Positions 27,207-36,676 of a DNA stretch of 64,000 nt are shown here, one piece after another. The stretch is from Haemophilus_A paraphrohaemolyticus_A (GTDB lineage Bacteria; Pseudomonadota; Gammaproteobacteria; Enterobacterales; Pasteurellaceae), in the NCBI RefSeq assembly GCF_003253115.1, contig NZ_QEQF01000009.1, positions 19,601 through 83,600 on the forward strand, written 5' to 3'. How positions within the stretch are numbered: position 1 is the stretch's first letter; every line of letters begins with the position of its first letter. Made by a program: the position numbers and the translations under genes. Under the pieces are notes generated by a model, which saw only the letters and a program-made list of their open reading frames with translations, searched no databases and was not told the DNA's origin.

Positions 27207-28535
27207 CTAACCTTCCTTCTCAATCTTGTCTAATGCTTGACGCAAGAAGAAACCGTAATCGGTTTTACCTGGACAGACGAAAGTACATAACGCCAAATCT
27301 TCTTCATCTAACTCTAATGCACCTAATAATTGTGCTGAGTCTGTATCACCCACTTCTAAATCACGAAGCAAGTGTGATGGAAGAATATCTAACGGCATTA
27401 CACGCTCATAGTTACCGATTGGCACCATTGCACGATGACCACCATTTTCAGCCGTAGTAAAGTTAAATAACTCACGACCAAAGTGCCCTAACACCGTACG
27501 CGTAATTGAGAATTTGTTTACTTGTGGAGAAATCCAGCCCATAAATTCTTTTGTTGTATCTTCTGCAATCACAGACACTTGTAATGCATAACGCCCTAAA
27601 TAATCGTGAGCACCTTCCGCTTTCGCACCATAAAGTACAGAACCTGAAATCACACGATTATTACCTGCATTTAGTTCATTTGCAGTTAATTGTGAAAGGT
27701 TCGCACCAATGCGAGTACGGATTAAACGAGGATTTTTCACTTGTGGACCTGCAAGAGCAACTACGCGATCTGTAAATAATTCGCCTGTTGTGAATAATTT
27801 ACCGATAGCGATCACATCTTCATAGTTTAAGTGCCACACTTGTTTATTGATGCCAACTGGATCGATAAAGTGGATATGCGTACCCACAAGACCTGCAGGG
27901 TGAACACCAGCAAACTCGTGAACATTTACACCGTTTACAGAAGGCACATTTGAGCCCGCTTTTTTCACTAAATTGATTTTACCTAATTTAGTTAAAACGG
28001 TTAAACCGTGCTCAAAGTCTGCTTTATATTCGTTAATAATCACAGTTGGATCTGCCGCTAATGGGCTTGTGTCCATCGCATTCACGAAAATAGAAGATGG
28101 CACAGCATCTAATGCAGGGACCTTGCTAAATGGACGAGTGCGTAACGCAGTCCATAAGCCAGATTCCACTAAATTTTGTTTTACTTGCTCAGCTGTTAAA
28201 GAAGCTAATTGAGCCACTTCATAGCGAGTAAAGGTAACTTGCTCATCACCCTCAACTTTGATCACTACTGACTGAAGAACACGCTTCTCACCACGGTTGA
28301 TTGCAACCACAGTACCACTTGCAGGAGCAGTGAACACCACGCCAGCGTTCTTTTTATCTTCAAAAAGTACCTGACCTTTCTTCACTACATCGCCTTCACG
28401 CACTTTCATTGAAGGACGCATACCTACATATTCTTCGCCAAGGATCGCAACTTCCGTCACGGTATTGCCGTTATGGATTACTTGTGCTGGAGCACCTGCA
28501 ATAGGTAAATCCAAGCCTTTTTTGATTGTAATCAT
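27207..28535 (-). CDS. nqrA: Na+-NQR subunit A
   Basis: 442-residue cytoplasmic subunit, first gene of nqrABCDEF. N-terminal ITIKKGLDLPIAGAP and barrel-sandwich region (VKKGQVLFEDKKNAGVVFTAPASGTV), then a Rossmann-like part without cofactor and a C-terminal helical domain with CTFVCPGKTDYGFFLRQALD. Together the complex oxidises NADH, reduces ubiquinone and pumps sodium out. A short palindrome TTGCGAACAATCGCAA (28572-28587) sits 37 bp before the start, in the leader; its role is unknown. Confidence 0.96.
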   Translation of the reverse strand: MITIKKGLDLPIAGAPAQVIHNGNTVTEVAILGEEYVGMRPSMKVREGDVVKKGQVLFEDKKNAGVVFTAPASGTVVAINRGEKRVLQSVVIKVEGDEQVTFTRYEVAQLASLTAEQVKQNLVESGLWTALRTRPFSKVPALDAVPSSIFVNAMDTSPLAADPTVIINEYKADFEHGLTVLTKLGKINLVKKAGSNVPSVNGVNVHEFAGVHPAGLVGTHIHFIDPVGINKQVWHLNYEDVIAIGKLFTTGELFTDRVVALAGPQVKNPRLIRTRIGANLSQLTANELNAGNNRVISGSVLYGAKAEGAHDYLGRYALQVSVIAEDTTKEFMGWISPQVNKFSITRTVLGHFGRELFNFTTAENGGHRAMVPIGNYERVMPLDILPSHLLRDLEVGDTDSAQLLGALELDEEDLALCTFVCPGKTDYGFFLRQALDKIEKEG

Positions 28536-28972
28536 ATTATTTGCACTACTTCTCTTGGGTTTAAAAAATGATTGCGAACAATCGCAACCGCGTATTGAGT
28601 TGTAACGAGTTTAACCACAAACGAACTCCCCCACTTATGATTAAAGGTTACAAAAAGCTCTCAAATCGTATCTACAGCATCAAAACATGTGTAAAATAAA
28701 ACAGCTCATTTTACCTAAAATGCTAAAAAATTTCCATAAAATCCCGACTTTTTTACATTTTACTCTTGAAAAGTTTGAACTTTATCAACATTTAGGCAAG
28801 AGCATTTTAACAAATACCCATAACGAGTTACCCTACCTTAATGAGATAGAAAGCACAACAAGAAAAATGTAAAACTATCGAAGAAATCGACCGCTTATCT
28901 AGCCTAAAAGCAGAATTAGGCGTAAAATACCCAACAAATTTAGTCAAATATTTAGCCAAATAGAGAGAAAAA
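28536..28972. other. Gap between nqrA and nfuA with a possible broken small ORF
   Basis: 437 bp between two divergent genes. It must hold the nqr promoter (minus) and nfuA promoter (plus). A plus-strand frame from about 28687 reads HLGKSILTNTHNELPYLNEIE; a one-base change of frame at about 28849 continues as KAQQEKCKTIEEIDRLSSL to a TAG just before nfuA. The joined sequence looks protein-like, so a decayed small gene of unknown family is possible, with low certainty. Confidence 0.3.
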
Positions 28973-29572
28973 ATGGAACAAGAACAACTTATTCACATCA
29001 CTATTTCTGACGATGCACAAGCTCATTTCCGTCGTCTATTAGAACAACAAGAAGAAGGTACAAATATCCGTATTTTCGTTGTAAACCCAGGCACACCAGG
29101 TGCAGAATGCGGGGTTTCCTACTGCCCACCAAATGCTGTTGAAGAGACTGACAGTCAATTCGACTACAACGGTTTTTCCGCGTTTGTGGACGAAATCAGT
29201 TTACCATTCTTAGATGAAGCAGAAATTGATTACATCACCGATCCAATGGGCTCACAACTCACTTTAAAAGCACCAAACGCAAAAATGCGTAAAGTGGCAG
29301 ACGACGCACCATTTATTGAACGCTTAGATTATGTGATTCAAACCCAAATCAACCCTCAGCTTGCAAGCCATGGCGGTAAAATTACTCTGATTGAAGTGAC
29401 TGATGATAAAATCGCTATTCTTCAATTCGGCGGTGGCTGTAATGGTTGCTCAATGGTGGATGTGACCTTAAAAGAAGGCATCGAAAAACAACTGCTTGCA
29501 ATGTTCCCAGAAGAGCTGGTAGGAGTGAAAGATGTGACCGAACACCAGCGCGGTGAGCATTCTTATTACTAA
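28973..29572 (+). CDS. nfuA: Fe/S biogenesis protein NfuA
   Basis: 199-residue iron-sulfur carrier. The N-terminal degenerate A-type domain (about 1-95, with NPGTPGAECGVSYCPP) helps target recognition. The C-terminal Nfu domain carries the cluster-binding CxxC in FGGGCNGCSMVDVTLKEGIE (about 156-159). It delivers 4Fe-4S clusters to apo-proteins under stress. Divergent from the nqr operon, itself rich in iron centres. Confidence 0.96.
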   Translation: MEQEQLIHITISDDAQAHFRRLLEQQEEGTNIRIFVVNPGTPGAECGVSYCPPNAVEETDSQFDYNGFSAFVDEISLPFLDEAEIDYITDPMGSQLTLKAPNAKMRKVADDAPFIERLDYVIQTQINPQLASHGGKITLIEVTDDKIAILQFGGGCNGCSMVDVTLKEGIEKQLLAMFPEELVGVKDVTEHQRGEHSYY

Positions 29573-29576
29573 AAAC

Positions 29577-29610
29577 AAAGGCTACGAAAATACCTATTTT
29601 CGTAGCCTTT
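29577..29610 (+). terminator. Terminator after nfuA
   Basis: 14-bp perfect stem AAAGGCTACGAAAA/TTTTCGTAGCCTTT with loop TACCTA; the flanking T tract is weak, but the stem is long. Confidence 0.75.
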
Positions 29611-29654
29611 CGACATTTCTTTCATAAAGTAATAATCGATCAAATTTTTATTTT

Positions 29655-29828
29655 TTATGAATTATTACTCTCTTTTTTCTCTTTTTTCATTCGATTTTCT
29701 GGCTCAGGATCAAATTTCGCAACAGGCACACAACCTCGGCAAGCACCGCGATTAACGCCAAGTTCTTCGCAAAATTGGTCATATTTTTCTAATGTTTTTT
29801 TAAACCAGCTTTTTTTCTCATCACTCAT
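29655..29828 (-). CDS. Small DUF5363-type protein
   Basis: 57 residues from ATG 29828, chosen because GGAGGAAAG lies just before it; the open frame extends 18 codons upstream but without a ribosome site. MSDEKKSWFKKTLEKYDQF, then two Cys in GACRGCVPV and a charged tail. A small cytoplasmic protein seen across Pasteurellaceae, as I recall, with no known role. The CxxC pair could bind metal. Confidence 0.75.
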   Translation of the reverse strand: MSDEKKSWFKKTLEKYDQFCEELGVNRGACRGCVPVAKFDPEPENRMKKEKKESNNS

Positions 29829-29910
29829 TTTTCTTTCCTCCAGTTTGAAAAAAAACGGTAAGATTTCTCTGCTATTTTGCAAATTTGAGAGAAAATTTCA
29901 CCGCTTGTTA

Positions 29911-30402
29911 TTAATCTCGGAAGTTATTGAATTGGAACGGCTGTCCTAATTCTGCACCTTTCACCAGTTGAATAACAGATTGAAGGTCATCACGAGATTT
30001 ACCTGTAACACGCACCTGATCGCCTTGAATCTGTGCCTGCACTTTAATTTTTGCATCTTTGATCAGCTTCGTGATTTTTTTCGCCATTTCGGTTTCAATC
30101 CCTTGTTTTAGTTTAATCTCTTTACTGTAAAGTTTGCCGTGATGTTCGTTTTCAGATAGAATATCAAGAGAGTTATGCTCAATACCACGTTTTACGCAAG
30201 AGCCAATTAAAATCTCAATCAATTGATCTAATTGGAAATCCGACTCAGTAGTAATTTTGATGATTTCGTTTTTCTCATTTAATTCGATAACCGCCTCTAC
30301 ACCGCGGAAATCGTAGCGTGTGCTTAATACGCGATTTGCATTTTCCACCGCATTACGCACTTCGTGTAAGGTAATTTCTGAAACAATGTCAAAAGATGGC
30401 AT
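29911..30402 (-). CDS. yajQ: YajQ family nucleotide-binding protein
   Basis: 163-residue YajQ protein: MPSFDIVSE at the start, NRVLSTRYDFRG, KQGIETEMAKKI..LIKDAKIKVQAQIQGDQVRVTGK, ending in LGQPFQFNNFRD. Two ferredoxin-like domains. Members bind cyclic di-GMP in Xanthomonas; the role in Pasteurellaceae is not established. Starts one base after serB stops, with its ribosome site AGAGGA inside the serB end, so it forms an operon with serB. Confidence 0.93.
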   Translation of the reverse strand: MPSFDIVSEITLHEVRNAVENANRVLSTRYDFRGVEAVIELNEKNEIIKITTESDFQLDQLIEILIGSCVKRGIEHNSLDILSENEHHGKLYSKEIKLKQGIETEMAKKITKLIKDAKIKVQAQIQGDQVRVTGKSRDDLQSVIQLVKGAELGQPFQFNNFRD

Positions 30403-30403
30403 T

Positions 30404-31279
30404 TTACTTTCCTCTTAATTTATCAAAAATAGTTTTTGCGTTTAACAACAGCAAAATCGCTGTTAAGTCTGCAGAGTTTACCACAAATTTCGCTTGTTCT
30501 TGCACTTTTGGTTTAGCGTGCAGTGCTACACCTAAAGTGGCGGTTTTGAGCATCAGTACATCGTTCGCACCATCACCTGCTGCAACCCATTGGCTGGCTG
30601 GAATTTGGTATTTTTCGCCCAACATTTCAAGTGTCTCTTTTTTATATTGTGCATCCACCACTTTGCCAAGCACTTTACCTGTGAGCTTGCCATCAATAAT
30701 TTCCAGCTGGTTTGACACCGCATAATCCAAGCCGTAAGTCTCTTTGAGGTAATCCGCAAAATAATCAAAACCACCAGAAGCAATGGCAATCTTCCAGCCT
30801 TGTTGTTTGAGCGTTTGCACCAACAGTTCAAAGCCATCCATAAGCGGTAGATTTTCTCGCACTTTTTGCAAAATACTTTCTGGGGCATTTTCAAGCGTGC
30901 CCACGCGTTTACGTAAACTCTGCTCAAAATCTAACTCGCCACGCATCGCACTGGCTGTAATCGCAGAAACCACTTCGCCTGTGCCTGCCAATTTTGCAAT
31001 CTCATCAATACACTCAATTTTGATTGCGGTCGAATCCATATCCATAAGCAATAAACCTTGTTGATTGAAATTAGGCATTTCTGTTAAATCAGCAAGATCG
31101 ATATTCAATTGGCGAGCTATTTCTTTGTATTTACAAGCGGTCGATTCTGTTTTAAAAAATGCAACTTGGTAGTCTAAATAGACCGCTTGTCCAACACATT
31201 CTGCTGAAATCTGTTGGCTAAATTCGTTAATTTGGGTTTGAGTGAATTGTTTTGCGTAAATAAAAATTGTGTTTGGCAT
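30404..31279 (-). CDS. serB: Phosphoserine phosphatase
   Basis: 291 residues from ATG 31279 (a TTG five codons upstream is in frame; neither has a clear ribosome site). HAD-family enzyme for the last step of serine synthesis. Catalytic motif DMDSTAIKIECIDE (about 100), Ser/Thr motif ASGGFDYFA, Lys/Asp motif GDGANDVLML. The N-terminal 90 residues form the variable domain seen in gamma-proteobacterial SerB. Confidence 0.95.
   Translation of the reverse strand: MPNTIFIYAKQFTQTQINEFSQQISAECVGQAVYLDYQVAFFKTESTACKYKEIARQLNIDLADLTEMPNFNQQGLLLMDMDSTAIKIECIDEIAKLAGTGEVVSAITASAMRGELDFEQSLRKRVGTLENAPESILQKVRENLPLMDGFELLVQTLKQQGWKIAIASGGFDYFADYLKETYGLDYAVSNQLEIIDGKLTGKVLGKVVDAQYKKETLEMLGEKYQIPASQWVAAGDGANDVLMLKTATLGVALHAKPKVQEQAKFVVNSADLTAILLLLNAKTIFDKLRGK
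31133..31142 (+). repeat. DNA uptake signal sequence
   Basis: Perfect ACAAGCGGTC in serB. Confidence 0.85.
31181..31190 (-). repeat. DNA uptake signal sequence
   Basis: Inverted perfect copy, only 38 bp from the one at 31133 and also in serB. Confidence 0.85.
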
Positions 31280-31324
31280 AAAATATATTGGCAAATTAAG
31301 AGGATTATATTGTTATATCTAAAT

Positions 31325-31882
31325 CTAAACCCCGAGCCATGTACGTACAGGACCTGTATCAACATGCACAAAATTACTGCGAGGATAATAACCTACACCG
31401 CCATTGCTTAAACTTTCCGCCGCTTGCTTCACTTTAACTAATGGTACACCAGAGAATTGAATATCAACTGCCTGCCCACGAATATGGAAGCTGTTGCTTG
31501 CAACGCCGTGATGCTCGCGTTTTAATTTTGCATTAGTTTTAGCTGAGCGATAACCACTAATCACTATCACTTCTGCATTACGTAAGCCAAGGCGTTGCTG
31601 GAGTTGGTTGAGTTTCACAAAAAGATTAGGATCAATGCGTCTTACTTCTCCCGTACGACGATCACGCATTAGATAATTGAGCTGTTTTAGATCATTTGCG
31701 ACTAAATTATTGCCGTTGAATTTGACGGCGTAGGTATCGCCCGTGTTGATATTGCGAAAACGTAGTGCAAGCGGCTTCACCGTAGACAGGCTTGCCAACA
31801 CCTGTTGGGGGAGTAAACTCGCCCCTAATACAATACCGCCTAGCGAAAGCCATTTGCGGCGTTGAAGATTAATTGGATTCAT
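31325..31882 (-). CDS. DUF882 / M15-type murein endopeptidase (MepK/YcbK-like)
   Basis: 185 residues. Twin-arginine export signal LQRRKWLSLGG followed by a hydrophobic stretch (cleavage near VLA, residue 30). The peptidase-like domain has SGYRSAKTNAKL, HHGVASNSFHIRGQAVDI and SNFVHVDTG: the His and Asp residues that bind zinc in this fold. E. coli MepK cuts the 3-3 crosslinks made by L,D-transpeptidases, and here the gene follows an ldtD homologue, as in E. coli (ycbB-ycbK). About 150 bp separate the two, with a terminator between. Confidence 0.9.
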   Translation of the reverse strand: MNPINLQRRKWLSLGGIVLGASLLPQQVLASLSTVKPLALRFRNINTGDTYAVKFNGNNLVANDLKQLNYLMRDRRTGEVRRIDPNLFVKLNQLQQRLGLRNAEVIVISGYRSAKTNAKLKREHHGVASNSFHIRGQAVDIQFSGVPLVKVKQAAESLSNGGVGYYPRSNFVHVDTGPVRTWLGV

Positions 31883-31993
31883 GAATCACCTCATTCATTG
31901 AGTTGAATAAAATTAAATTGTCTGAAATCAAAGAGATAACTTAATTTTATTAAACATAAATTATTACATTTGAGATTATTATAAAAACAAAAG

Positions 31994-32022
31994 TTCCGAG
32001 AAGCGGTTAATTCTTCTCGGAA
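31994..32022. terminator. Terminator after ldtD
   Basis: 10-bp perfect stem TTCCGAGAAG/CTTCTCGGAA, followed by T runs on both strands. Confidence 0.82.
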
Positions 32023-32039
32023 TTTTTCATTTTTGCAAA

Positions 32040-33626
32040 TTAGATCACATTTTTAACCGCTTGCCAGTTAAGATTTGGCTTTGGCTGATTTTGATCGAGC
32101 TTGTAAATATCTGGCAAGGTAAACACTTTCCCTCCTTCTACCCACGTAGTAACGTAGTAGAGATATACAGGGTTTTCAGAGTTAATTCTTGCAGATGTTG
32201 TTTTTTTGCTGTCTAGCACTTTTTGCTGTTTATCGGCAGACCAACCCGCTTCACGCAATAATACGGTCGCTAATTCATCCGCTTTTGCCACACGCACACA
32301 GCCCGAACTTAACGCACGATCTGTTTTTCCGAATAATCCACGGTTTGGCGTATCGTGTAAGTAAATCGCATCTGAACTTGGCATATTGAATTTATAACGA
32401 CCTAATGCACTATCATCGCCCGCTTTTTGGCGGATACGATATGGAATGCTTTTCGTGTTGAGATATTTTGACCAGTTCACGCTATATGGATTCACTTTGT
32501 TACCACTGCCATCTAAGATTTCGTAGTTGCGCGTATCGGCAATGCCTGGATTTTTCGCCAACGCAGGAATGATGTCTTTGCTTAAAATCGTTGGTGGTAC
32601 ATTCCAAGGTGGATTTACCACTACATTGCTTAATTTGCTATACATCACAGGCGTACGGCGATCTTCTCGACCAACAATTACTTTCGATTGCAGCACAGGT
32701 TTGCCATCAAGGAAATAGTAAAGCTGATAGCTTGGAATATTCACGAAAATGCCATTATTAAAACTTGGGATAATACGCAGACGCTGAGCATTCAATGCTA
32801 ATTTATAGAAAGTCGTTGCGTTTGAATCGATCGATTTTTCTCCGCCTTTTGCAGGTTTCCCTTTTGTCGCTTTTTTCTCACCGCTTGCAGCAGTACCATT
32901 TGGCGACATTGCCAATAAGCGGGCTGTCGTTTCTTGATATAAATGGTTGCTAGGCACAAGATTATTCACAAACTGAGCTGCATTGCCATTTTTTACGGCG
33001 CTTGCCCAGCTTGAGATATTGTCCAAACTTGGTGCTGAAGTGCGGTATGAACCTAAGTTGTAGAGCCAATTATTAGCATTACGTGCGACATTTTTGTTGT
33101 AGTAAAGATAATCTAAAAAAGCATCAGTAAGCAAAATATCACGAGCTAAAAACTCTTCTGGCTGATTTAAAATTTGTTGTAATGTACCCACTGCTTTATT
33201 TGATACACCACTTGCAGCAAAAAGAGCATACTCTTTTAAAAAAGTACGCGTTGCTGTTGCATCCGACCACATTGGTGCGAAATCGTTATCTAAATAAACT
33301 TTAGCCGTTGTTGAGCTTAATAATAAGGCATTATTGCCCACTTCTTGCTTCACACGCGTTTCTGCTTCAGCAAGTTTACGCACTTGCTCTTGGCGAATTT
33401 GCTCCTGTTCTACTGCATAATTTGCATCTTTTGCCAACTCTGTTGCTCGCTCTTGCTGAGCTTCAAAACTTAACAGAGGTAAGATTTTATCTTGTTGCGT
33501 CTGTAGGCCATGTTGCTGATTCGTTTGTTGAATAGGTAAAGTTGCCTGCTCAACAGTTGTCGTTTCCGCCATTGCAATTGCCGAAAGGCTCATCACTAAT
33601 GGCAATAATTTAAATTTTTTCATCAT
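32040..33626 (-). CDS. ldtD: L,D-transpeptidase (YcbB/LdtD type)
   Basis: 528-residue periplasmic enzyme forming 3-3 crosslinks in peptidoglycan. Signal peptide at 1-20 (cleavage at AMA). A Gln-rich coiled region (about 30-100) and a large helical scaffold precede the YkuD domain, whose active site is HDTPNRGLFGKTDRALSSGCVRV with the nucleophilic Cys at about 442. NPPWNVPPTI is typical of the YcbB subfamily. A Lys/Gly-rich insert (KKATKGKPAKGGEK, about 253-266) looks local to this protein. Confidence 0.92.
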   Translation of the reverse strand: MMKKFKLLPLVMSLSAIAMAETTTVEQATLPIQQTNQQHGLQTQQDKILPLLSFEAQQERATELAKDANYAVEQEQIRQEQVRKLAEAETRVKQEVGNNALLLSSTTAKVYLDNDFAPMWSDATATRTFLKEYALFAASGVSNKAVGTLQQILNQPEEFLARDILLTDAFLDYLYYNKNVARNANNWLYNLGSYRTSAPSLDNISSWASAVKNGNAAQFVNNLVPSNHLYQETTARLLAMSPNGTAASGEKKATKGKPAKGGEKSIDSNATTFYKLALNAQRLRIIPSFNNGIFVNIPSYQLYYFLDGKPVLQSKVIVGREDRRTPVMYSKLSNVVVNPPWNVPPTILSKDIIPALAKNPGIADTRNYEILDGSGNKVNPYSVNWSKYLNTKSIPYRIRQKAGDDSALGRYKFNMPSSDAIYLHDTPNRGLFGKTDRALSSGCVRVAKADELATVLLREAGWSADKQQKVLDSKKTTSARINSENPVYLYYVTTWVEGGKVFTLPDIYKLDQNQPKPNLNWQAVKNVI

Positions 33627-33646
33627 GAAATCTCTAACCTAAAAAT

Positions 33647-33679
33647 TAAGCCGCTTGTTGGTTTTACCTCAGCGGCTTA
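33647..33679 (-). terminator. Terminator after prc
   Basis: 9-bp stem TAAGCCGCT/AGCGGCTTA; on the minus strand it is followed by ATTTTT. The loop contains an uptake-signal-like CCGCTTGTTGG. Confidence 0.75.
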
Positions 33680-33704
33680 GTAAGATTACAATATTATAAA
33701 GAGT

Positions 33705-35723
33705 TTACGCTTTTTTATCAATTTCTAACCAATCAACCATCATTTGCTCGGTTTCTTTTAAATAGAAATCAGGTGCTTCGTAATCTTTTGGTAATGCATC
33801 AATATCTTTGAGCGTTTTTTTACCTTCACGTTTAAAGCGTTCGTTTAAGTTTTTCAAACGGCGATCTTCGTCCTCTTTATTCTCTTTTTGGCGTTCAGCT
33901 AAATTAAGCGACATAAATTTACGCTCATCACGCTCTTTACGAATCGTAATATCTTCATTCACCACGATAAATTCTGGATTTTTCGCTACACGTTCCTCGT
34001 GTTTTTGGGTTAAAGTCTCAACCGCATCCCGAGCGTGCCCTGCTTCTTGATAATTTGCAGCAGGAATTTTATCCCAAGGCAAGGCGTTATCTTCAAAGCT
34101 TTCACCCGTTTTCGCGGCATTGATGATTTCAGGGAATTTAATATCCGCATCTACCCCTTTTAATTGCGTACTGCCACCGTTAATGCGGTAAAATTTTTGG
34201 ATGGTATATTGAATATAACCTAACGGATCTTTATCCAAATCATATACAAAATTCAATGAGCGGCTTTGTTGCACCGTCCCTTTGCCGAAAGTTTGTTGCC
34301 CTACGATGATTGCACGGTTATAATCTTGCATCGCTGCCGCAAAAATTTCTGAAGCGGAAGCACTATGGCGGTTGATCATCACCATCAACTTGCCGTCATA
34401 GATCGATTTATCCGCCTCAGGATCTTCGTGCACTTTAATGCGATTGAAAGCATCACGCACCTGCACAACAGGTCCTTCTTTAATAAATAAACCAGATAAT
34501 TCAATTACTTCCGTTAAAGAACCACCGCCATTTTCGCGTAAATCAATGATGAGAGCGTCCGCTTTTTTCTCTTTCATTTGTGCCAATAATTTACGCACAT
34601 CGCTGGTTAAGCCAATATAGAAAGAAGGAATTTTAATCACAGCGATATTTTTACCATCAACTTTATCCATGCTAAGTTTAGCCGCACTGTCTTCAATACG
34701 AACTTTATCACGAGTTAAAGAGATAATTTTGGTTTTCCCCCCTTTCTCTGGTTCAATTTCTAAACGAACCACCGAGCCTTTTTTACCTTTGATCTTATCA
34801 ACCACATCATCTAATCGCCAGCCAATAACATCTTCAATCTCTCCTTTTTCGCCTTGACCCACACCCACGATTTTATCACCCACTGAGATTTTTTTACTGC
34901 GAGCAGCAGGTGCACCAGGTACAAGTGAACGGATAGAAGTAATATCATCTTCCATTGAAAGCGTTGCTCCAATGCCCTCAAGTGAGAGGTTCATACTCTC
35001 TTGGAACGCTTTAGCTGCACGAGGTGATAAATAGCTCGTATGCGGATCGATTTCACGTGCAAACGCATTCAAATAAGTTTGTAAAATATCATCAGCCTTA
35101 ATTTGCGTGAGACGTTTAATCGCTAAATCATAGCGTTTCACCAAAGTTTTCTTGATTTCAGGCCATTTTTTCTCTTTGAGATAGAGATTGATAATGTCAT
35201 TTTTGACACGTTCTTCCCAAAGTTTATCTGCCTCTGCCGTTGTTTTCGGGAATGGTGCTTTATCACGCTCAACTTCAATTTGATCGTTAACTTTTAAATC
35301 AGGTTCTTTATCCAATAAAGAAAGAGCATATTTATAGCGTTCATAACGACGTTTAGTCATTAAATCATACATATCAAAAGCAGCACTCAATTCGCCTGCA
35401 TAGAGCTGATCATCTAACTTAGTTCCATATTTTGCACGCATCTCTTCAACATCTGATTGCAAGAAAGTATTGTGTGCAGGATCTAAAAAGTCGATATAGC
35501 GATTAAAAATCTTGCTGGCAAATTCATCGTCTAATTTGAATTTTTCGTAATGAGATTGGGTTAAACGAGCGGTAACACGTTTGGTAGAAATGCTATGCTG
35601 ATCGTTAGGTTTTGGAATCACTAACGCATTTTCTTTGATTTGAGGTTCAACCGCAAAGCTACTATTCACAAAAAGTCCCATTGTGAATAACGCCATCAAA
35701 CGGCTTACTTTATTGAGTTTCAT
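33705..35723 (-). CDS. prc: Tail-specific protease (C-terminal processing peptidase)
   Basis: 672-residue periplasmic S41 protease. Signal peptide at 1-24 (cleavage at SFA). PDZ domain at about 240-320 (LSLEGIGATLSMEDDITSIRSLVPGAPAARS). Catalytic Ser in HSASASEIFAAAMQ (about 456) and Lys in GQQTFGKGTVQ (about 481), the Ser-Lys dyad. The C-terminal DUF3340 region is highly charged. In E. coli it trims penicillin-binding protein 3 and degrades MepS, so it belongs with the murein genes beside it. It follows proQ by about 75 bp, as in E. coli. Confidence 0.95.
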   Translation of the reverse strand: MKLNKVSRLMALFTMGLFVNSSFAVEPQIKENALVIPKPNDQHSISTKRVTARLTQSHYEKFKLDDEFASKIFNRYIDFLDPAHNTFLQSDVEEMRAKYGTKLDDQLYAGELSAAFDMYDLMTKRRYERYKYALSLLDKEPDLKVNDQIEVERDKAPFPKTTAEADKLWEERVKNDIINLYLKEKKWPEIKKTLVKRYDLAIKRLTQIKADDILQTYLNAFAREIDPHTSYLSPRAAKAFQESMNLSLEGIGATLSMEDDITSIRSLVPGAPAARSKKISVGDKIVGVGQGEKGEIEDVIGWRLDDVVDKIKGKKGSVVRLEIEPEKGGKTKIISLTRDKVRIEDSAAKLSMDKVDGKNIAVIKIPSFYIGLTSDVRKLLAQMKEKKADALIIDLRENGGGSLTEVIELSGLFIKEGPVVQVRDAFNRIKVHEDPEADKSIYDGKLMVMINRHSASASEIFAAAMQDYNRAIIVGQQTFGKGTVQQSRSLNFVYDLDKDPLGYIQYTIQKFYRINGGSTQLKGVDADIKFPEIINAAKTGESFEDNALPWDKIPAANYQEAGHARDAVETLTQKHEERVAKNPEFIVVNEDITIRKERDERKFMSLNLAERQKENKEDEDRRLKNLNERFKREGKKTLKDIDALPKDYEAPDFYLKETEQMMVDWLEIDKKA

Positions 35724-35766
35724 GCTTGTCCTGATATGCTATAAAGATGCTATTTAAATAATAATT

Positions 35767-35787
35767 CTCTCCCACAAGGGGAGAGGG
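35767..35787. repeat. Short intergenic palindrome, CTCTCCC-type
   Basis: CTCTCCCACAAGGGGAGAGGG, in the proQ-prc gap. The same unit occurs at 58007-58029 and a relative near 52377-52500. Confidence 0.75.
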
Positions 35788-35798
35788 AAATAATAAAA

Positions 35799-36353
35799 TT
35801 ATCGACCAAATTTTGTTGCTAATGCAGCTAAACTTTCTGCTGATGCTGCAGGAGCATTAGAGGCTGGTTTCTTCGCTTTTGGCGTAAATTTACGAGCCGT
35901 TTTATTTTGCTCATCTCTCTGTTTTTTGAAGAACTCTTTACGTTGTGCTTTACGCTGTTCTGCTTTACGAGCTGCCACCGATTCACGAGATTGTGCTAAA
36001 GTTTGTGCTGCGTGTTCTGCTTGTTGTTCATCAACAATACCTGCTTCTTCGCCTTGTAAACCTACACGTACTGCATTTGGTTTACACGCTGCAAGATAGC
36101 GCCAACTCATTGTATAACCGCGTAATGCTTGACGAAGCTGTGTTTTGCTTACGGTTTCATCGTCAGCTAATGCTGCGGACAAATCTTCAAATAAACCGAT
36201 TTTAACTGGTTTTGCCTCACCTTCCACACTAAAACAAAGCGGGAATTTTTCTGCTAAATAGGCAATAACTTCTTTAACAGGTGGATTTACTTTATTCGTG
36301 TTTGAAGCTTTTTCACTAGTTTCAACTGCTGCTTGTACTTCTTGTTCAGACAT
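35799..36353 (-). CDS. proQ: RNA chaperone ProQ
   Basis: 184-residue FinO-domain RNA-binding protein (domain at about 18-135: VIAYLAEKFPLCF, LRQALRGYTMSWRYLAACKPNAVRVGLQGEE). A Lys/Arg-rich linker follows (about 125-165), then an Ala-rich tail, and no C-terminal Tudor-like domain as in E. coli ProQ (232 residues); the short form is usual for Pasteurellaceae, as I recall. It binds structured sRNAs and mRNA 3' ends. Upstream of prc. Confidence 0.93.
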   Translation of the reverse strand: MSEQEVQAAVETSEKASNTNKVNPPVKEVIAYLAEKFPLCFSVEGEAKPVKIGLFEDLSAALADDETVSKTQLRQALRGYTMSWRYLAACKPNAVRVGLQGEEAGIVDEQQAEHAAQTLAQSRESVAARKAEQRKAQRKEFFKKQRDEQNKTARKFTPKAKKPASNAPAASAESLAALATKFGR

Positions 36354-36676
36354 AATTTCTTCCGTTTTTAACTGAAAATAAGGGGTTAGATAGCATAAGA
36401 CTTAAGGTGGTAACTATATTTTATTTAACCCGCTTCGTCCATAGATTTACCTAATTTTTCGTGTAAATAGGTCAATCATTTTAACGGAAAAGTTCAGATT
36501 ATTTTCCACGCTCTTTCCTATCTCAAAAATAACATTTGCTTTCTTAGTGAATAAATGGTCTAATCAACACGCTTTTGCGACTTAATGTGATCGCTTTTCT
36601 TCTCAAAAATGAGAGTGTTTTAGTTGTCCATCATCTCTCTTTAGCAATTTTGATTTATTTTTAGAAGGAAAACACT
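36354..36676. other. Intergenic region between proQ and the cold-shock gene
   Basis: 323 bp, AT-rich, no gene seen. It holds the proQ promoter on the minus strand and the promoter plus a probably long leader of the cold-shock gene, with AGAAGGA just before its ATG. Long leaders are common in cold-shock genes; no specific cold box could be confirmed. Confidence 0.5.

Noticed and set aside
33041..33050. Haemophilus-type uptake signal (AAGTGCGGT) in ldtD
   Set aside because: A single match (GAAGTGCGGTA) against many Apl-type copies; treated as chance.
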